Below, in pieces: positions 31,378-34,385 of a stretch of 34,385 nucleotides of DNA. The position numbers and the translations under genes were made by a program. The stretch is from Halobacteroidaceae bacterium. GTDB taxonomy: Bacteria > Bacillota > Halanaerobiia > B1SED10-174. The stretch is taken from the NCBI GenBank assembly GCA_003554585.1, contig PWGV01000078.1, positions 1-34,385 on the forward strand, written 5' to 3'. Numbering within the stretch: position 1 is the stretch's first letter; the number at the start of each line of letters is the position of its first letter. The notes under the pieces were generated by a model. That model had not been told where the DNA came from. It saw only the letters and a list, made by a program, of their open reading frames with translations, and made no database searches.

Positions 31378-32601
31378 ATGTTTATTAAAGTTACTAAATC
31401 GGGAAAAAATCGTTATGCACAGGTGGTTCAGTCCTATCGAGTGAATGGTAAAATCAAACATAAGGTTTTGTTTAACCTGGGTAGAACTGACAAAATTGAA
31501 AATGATCCGGGGATGCAAAAATTGGCCCTAAATTTAATGGATTTAGCGCGGGTAAAGGAGGTAATTAACATCAACCGCGCTGGAAATGGGCAGATTGTTA
31601 AATGGGGCGATATTGTATATCAAAAACTCTGGGAAGAAACCAATATCGCTGAAGCCTTAGGTTATTGCTCAAAAAGCACTGCTACCTGGTTCGATTTCAA
31701 ACAAACATGTCTTTACCTCATTACCCGCTACCTGCTTACCGCCCAGGAAGAGAGCTATTATTTTACCGCTGACATCCCAACCAACCAATTTTATCGGACC
31801 CTTGATATTTTAGGGAAAAACAAAGAAATTATTGAAAAACAACTTTTTCCGGACACCCAGAAACTAAAAAACCCAATACTTTGCCTTCTTATTCCAATCA
31901 ATTTTAAAAACACTTCTCTGGAATCACTGGAAAATCTTGATTACGATTATTCCCTGCGCCGGGTCCAGGTTATGTCCATTGTTTTTACAGACTTTACGGG
32001 TAGAGTTATCGCTCACGAAATTTTTTCTCACAGGCGTTTCGGGAGGGCTAACCTGGTTCAGGCCATTAACCGTAGCCTAAAAAAATTCCAAATCCCCTCC
32101 CCGGTAATTGTAACTGACCAGATTTATGAAACAAATCTTCTCCGGGAATTTAATTATATCAGCTCGGCCCCGGTTGACACTCCTCCCGAAGAAGTCACAG
32201 GAATCCATTATGGAATAAAAACCAACCTGAAAACACTTCGCCCCGAGGGAATTCTCAAAGCTTTCCATCTCCTTGAATTTTTCCAGGACAATTTTCAGCC
32301 GGGAAAAACTCACCCTTCACTCCAATGGACAGAAAGGCGGATAAAAGGACATTTTGTTATTTGTTTTCTCGCGGCACTGATGGGGAACCGGCTGGAAAAC
32401 AAGCTGGCTCGTGCCGGAAAAAAAACCTCGCCGATTAGAATCCGGGAGGCTTTAAATTCGCTGCAGTTTGCCCGTTTTCAAGCGGGGAACAACTCTTATT
32501 TATTACCCATCGCGGGACAGGAATTCAGTCCTGAAATTTTAAAATATCTTGGCATCACCCCTCCGGGTACTATAGTTCCAGAGGAGGATCTAACCCTTTA
32601 G
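31378..32601 (+). CDS. IS1634/IS4-like transposase-derived protein with degenerate active site
   Basis: A 407-residue intact ORF. The N terminus (KSGKNRYAQVVQSYRVNGKIKHKVLFNLGR) and C terminus (WTERRIKGHFVICFLAAL, then EILKYLGI) are typical of IS1634-group DDE transposases, which usually exceed 500 residues. The first catalytic Asp, normally in a YDVTT-like strand, is replaced by LLIPINFKN. The second Asp may survive in VIVTDQIY. The third-residue region, LLEFFQDNFQ, keeps a Glu but has lost the YREK-type Arg and Lys. The stretch between the last two is much shorter than normal. No Shine-Dalgarno sequence is obvious, and no terminal inverted repeats or target duplication were found. It may be a domesticated transposase or a decaying copy. 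Confidence 0.72.
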   Translation: MFIKVTKSGKNRYAQVVQSYRVNGKIKHKVLFNLGRTDKIENDPGMQKLALNLMDLARVKEVININRAGNGQIVKWGDIVYQKLWEETNIAEALGYCSKSTATWFDFKQTCLYLITRYLLTAQEESYYFTADIPTNQFYRTLDILGKNKEIIEKQLFPDTQKLKNPILCLLIPINFKNTSLESLENLDYDYSLRRVQVMSIVFTDFTGRVIAHEIFSHRRFGRANLVQAINRSLKKFQIPSPVIVTDQIYETNLLREFNYISSAPVDTPPEEVTGIHYGIKTNLKTLRPEGILKAFHLLEFFQDNFQPGKTHPSLQWTERRIKGHFVICFLAALMGNRLENKLARAGKKTSPIRIREALNSLQFARFQAGNNSYLLPIAGQEFSPEILKYLGITPPGTIVPEEDLTL

Positions 32602-32602
32602 T

Positions 32603-32776
32603 TTACCAGGCCCTGGGCCAGCTGGAGTAGGGCTCCCAGGCCCGGACAGTTTCCCGAACAGCAATTAAATCCTGCTTGCCAGAATCAGCCATCAACAGGG
32701 GGAAACCAATAAAATTTATGGCGAGAACAATAACCAGGACAATAAAAAGGGCCAGCTTCTTAGCTCTCTTGCCCAT
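32603..32776 (-). CDS. Small 57-residue membrane or secreted peptide overlapping murB
   Basis: The frame starts at an ATG at 32776, 17 bases inside the end of murB, with GGAGGTGGTGAT upstream, and ends at TAA at 32603. It encodes a basic N terminus (MGKRAKK), a hydrophobic segment LALFIVLVIVLAINFIGFPLL, and a short polar tail with several Trp (VRETVRAWEPYSSWPRAW). The layout is that of a signal anchor or signal peptide with a small extracytoplasmic tail. It is below usual length cutoffs. Coupling to murB suggests a cell-envelope role, like the small FtsL/DivIB-type genes often found near murB, but there is no homology support for that. Confidence 0.6.
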   Translation of the reverse strand: MGKRAKKLALFIVLVIVLAINFIGFPLLMADSGKQDLIAVRETVRAWEPYSSWPRAW

Positions 32777-33767
32777 TTACAATCACCACCTCCGGTCCGG
32801 GGATAAAACCAAACTTATTATTAACTTTATCTTGAACCAGTTGGATTAAATACTTCACGTCGGTCGAACTAGCCCGGTCAAAATTTATAATAAAATTCCC
32901 ATGGTAGGGGGAAATCTTCGCTCCTCCCCTGGTTAATCCTTTTAGGCCCAGTTGTTCCACCAGTATTCCTGTAGGGACTCCATATTCGTAGTTATTTCTA
33001 AAAACAGAACCACATGATGGATAACAGAATTGTTTTTTCTTCTCTCTATCTGCAGCAATCTGCTGCAGTTTTTCTTTTTCTTCTACCCCTATTTTTACCC
33101 GGGAAAAAAGACCACGCCCAAAATACTGAAAGAAATTATCCAGGGCAGCTAGATTGATTTTTTTTGCCTTTTCCAACTCATCCCTCCACCAGTTGTGCCT
33201 GATGTCTTCCGCCTTTATTTCTGCCCCTAGTATCACCCAGGGTTTTTGCTGAAAAATGGATTCTTTATAGGCAAAATTACAGGCCTTAGGTTCTAATTCT
33301 TGAATCCCGGCTTTTAAGTTTTTTAAATCCAGGTAATAAACCATGCCCAGAATTTTACTCATTTCTCCCTCGTAACAACGAGCATTTATATAGACACTTG
33401 CACCAAGAGTCCCCGGGAGAAGATGGGTAAAAACAAAGTCCGGGTGTCCTGTATAGGCCAGGTAAGAAAGAGGAAAGCCCGCCTCTAAAAACAGGTTGTT
33501 ATTCTTTTTTTCCCAACCCACCATTTTTTTTAGAGAAACAAATAGAGTTTCGCCATCAGGCCTATCGGGAAATAGAATGTTGCTTCCCAACCCGAAAATA
33601 AAAAGTTTAAGACCAGTTTTTTGGCAGTAGTCTATAATTTTTTCAAGTTCTTGCAGAGAACTGGGCTGAGCAAAAAACCTGGCCAGGCCGCCAATTTTAT
33701 AGGAACAGTGTTCTGCAAGAGGAACATCCTTTTCAATTATTTTTCCCAGTTTTAACTCCGCCCCCAT
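32760..33767 (-). CDS. murB: UDP-N-acetylenolpyruvoylglucosamine reductase MurB (divergent)
   Basis: A 335-residue FAD enzyme of peptidoglycan precursor synthesis. It shows CSYKIGGLARFF, the FAD-binding GLGSNILF, LPGTLGASVYINARCYEGE (usual form PGTxGGAxxMNAGAYG), NFAYKESIF (usual YRxS), SCGSVFRN with the proton-donor Ser, GGAKISPYHGNFIIN, and a C-terminal GPEVVIVNG holding the catalytic Glu. The substitutions make it an outlying MurB, though all core functional positions look present. The ATG at 33767 has GAGGAAGGA nine bases upstream; an in-frame GTG at 33821 has no such site. It lies directly after the HD-GYP pseudogene. Confidence 0.88.
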   Translation of the reverse strand: MGAELKLGKIIEKDVPLAEHCSYKIGGLARFFAQPSSLQELEKIIDYCQKTGLKLFIFGLGSNILFPDRPDGETLFVSLKKMVGWEKKNNNLFLEAGFPLSYLAYTGHPDFVFTHLLPGTLGASVYINARCYEGEMSKILGMVYYLDLKNLKAGIQELEPKACNFAYKESIFQQKPWVILGAEIKAEDIRHNWWRDELEKAKKINLAALDNFFQYFGRGLFSRVKIGVEEKEKLQQIAADREKKKQFCYPSCGSVFRNNYEYGVPTGILVEQLGLKGLTRGGAKISPYHGNFIINFDRASSTDVKYLIQLVQDKVNNKFGFIPGPEVVIVNGQES

Positions 33768-33830
33768 AGCAATACTTCCTTCCTCGCAAAAAGCAAATCC
33801 CTGCAATAATTTTTCTTCCACTAGAAAAGT

Positions 33831-34385
33831 TCAATTGGAACCGGGGAATCCCTGCCGCTTCTCTATTATTTTTATTAAAGTTTCAAGAATAATTTGAGAA
33901 AACCGGGTTCTCGCATTATTATTTTATTCAGCCAGAGCTTCTTCGTAACAAATTGCTTTTTAAAGAGCAACCCCTTGGTCACAACCTCTTAGACATCAAT
34001 TATCGCTACAATACTGGCAATAAGGGGTATTCAACCCCTGGGGTAATCTTTCCCATCCCAGCGTTCGTGGTGGGCCAGAATTCTCCGCTAGATAAAAGTC
34101 AGTTTTACCTTTGCGATACTAAGCCTATTTCCGGGTACATTTTTATAATTTCCTATTTTTTCACTTAGAGGACCCGGTTTTTTAAGAATATTCTCTTGAA
34201 TAACTATTTTCCACAGGTCCTAGAGGACAGCAAGGATCTTTAATTCATCGATTTCACTATCAACAATAGTATCAGATGATACCTACTCTTATAATGCCCG
34301 TAATAGCGAGGGAAAGTGTGTTTTCTATGAGGAGTTAGTGATTAGGTAATTTTTGCTCCGCAAAAATATTTTCTTTTATCAAACC
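33831..34385 (-). pseudogene. Decayed HD-GYP domain phosphodiesterase gene (runs off the window)
   Basis: Minus-strand translation recovers ordered HD-GYP pieces in different frames: ENILKKPGPLSE (about 34160-34195), IKMYPEIGL (about 34115-34143), RILAHHERWDGKDYPRG (34034-34084) then a TGA, IPLIASIVAIIDV (33992-34030) then a TAA, EVVTKG, KAICYEEALAE (33927-33959) then a TAA, and NNNARTRFSQIILETLIKIIE to a stop at 33831. The upstream HD motif has become LAVL-stop-DLWKIVIQ. Several stops and at least two frame changes rule out function. The intact form would have degraded cyclic di-GMP, and its upstream sensor domains lie outside the window. It is on the murB strand and ends just upstream of murB. 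Confidence 0.88.

Noticed and set aside
31020-32760. Complete insertion sequence with terminal inverted repeats
   Set aside because: I could not find matching inverted ends or a target-site duplication around the transposase-like gene.
33953-34168. 71-residue + strand ORF near the right end
   Set aside because: It lies antisense to recognisable HD-GYP pseudogene fragments, has no ribosome binding site and no family resemblance.
1-34385. TGA read as Trp throughout (alternative genetic code)
   Set aside because: Several well-bounded genes end in TGA (for example at 387, 4988, 17561 and 24294), and Trp is encoded by TGG.

Overview
This 34 kb window looks like chromosomal DNA from an anaerobic, Clostridia-like member of the Bacillota. 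The evidence is strong AGGAGG-type ribosome binding sites, a clostridial-style fatty-acid operon that uses FabK, oxygen-sensitive acyl-CoA dehydratase activase genes, a NamA-type ene-reductase, and one gene whose in-frame TGA only makes sense as selenocysteine. One exported protein has a CsgG/FlgT-like body and a beta-rich tail ending in Phe. This hints at a diderm lineage but does not prove it. Species cannot be named from the sequence.

Layout. 1-2420 (+): three genes of the 2-hydroxyacyl-CoA dehydratase activase type (first one partial), closed by a bidirectional terminator. 2444-6613 (-): a compact four-gene operon with a good sigma-A promoter and a 14/19 match to the Fur box. It encodes a nicotianamine-synthase-like Rossmann protein, a UPF0104/LPG-synthase-type membrane protein, a second such Rossmann protein fused to a C-terminal FeoA domain, and a short FeoB. 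This is the best candidate for an undescribed system: an iron-regulated module that welds Feo transport to SAM-type chemistry. 6653-9291 (-): an L-Ala-D/L-Glu-type dipeptide epimerase and a serine beta-lactamase-family hydrolase. 9303-11180 (-): a XRE-cupin regulator, a LapA-domain protein and an ene-reductase. 11252-17237 (-): a five-gene overlapping operon of a RecQ-like helicase with atypical ends, a tail-anchored coiled coil, a YfbR-like HD phosphohydrolase, a macro-domain protein and the exported CsgG-like protein.

17294-18391 (-): a selenium locus. A Bcp/PrxQ peroxiredoxin has UGA exactly at the peroxidatic cysteine and a hairpin just downstream. A free-standing C-terminal domain of the selenium-linked YedF family and a small membrane protein follow it. 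18597-20168 (+): a PHP phosphoesterase and an inositol-monophosphatase-family enzyme. 20261-22279 (-): a CopB-type copper P-type ATPase. 22438-31041 (-): a ten-gene type II fatty-acid operon, fabH-fabK-fabD-acpP-fabF-fabZ-accB-accC-accD-accA, behind a near-perfect consensus promoter. It lacks fabG.

31275-34385: a more disturbed end. It holds an intact but catalytically degenerate IS1634/IS4-like transposase ORF, a 57-residue membrane peptide gene overlapping the end of a divergent murB, and a thoroughly decayed HD-GYP pseudogene that runs off the window. No tRNA, rRNA or CRISPR array was seen. Start sites were moved from the longest ORF to internal starts where a Shine-Dalgarno sequence decides.
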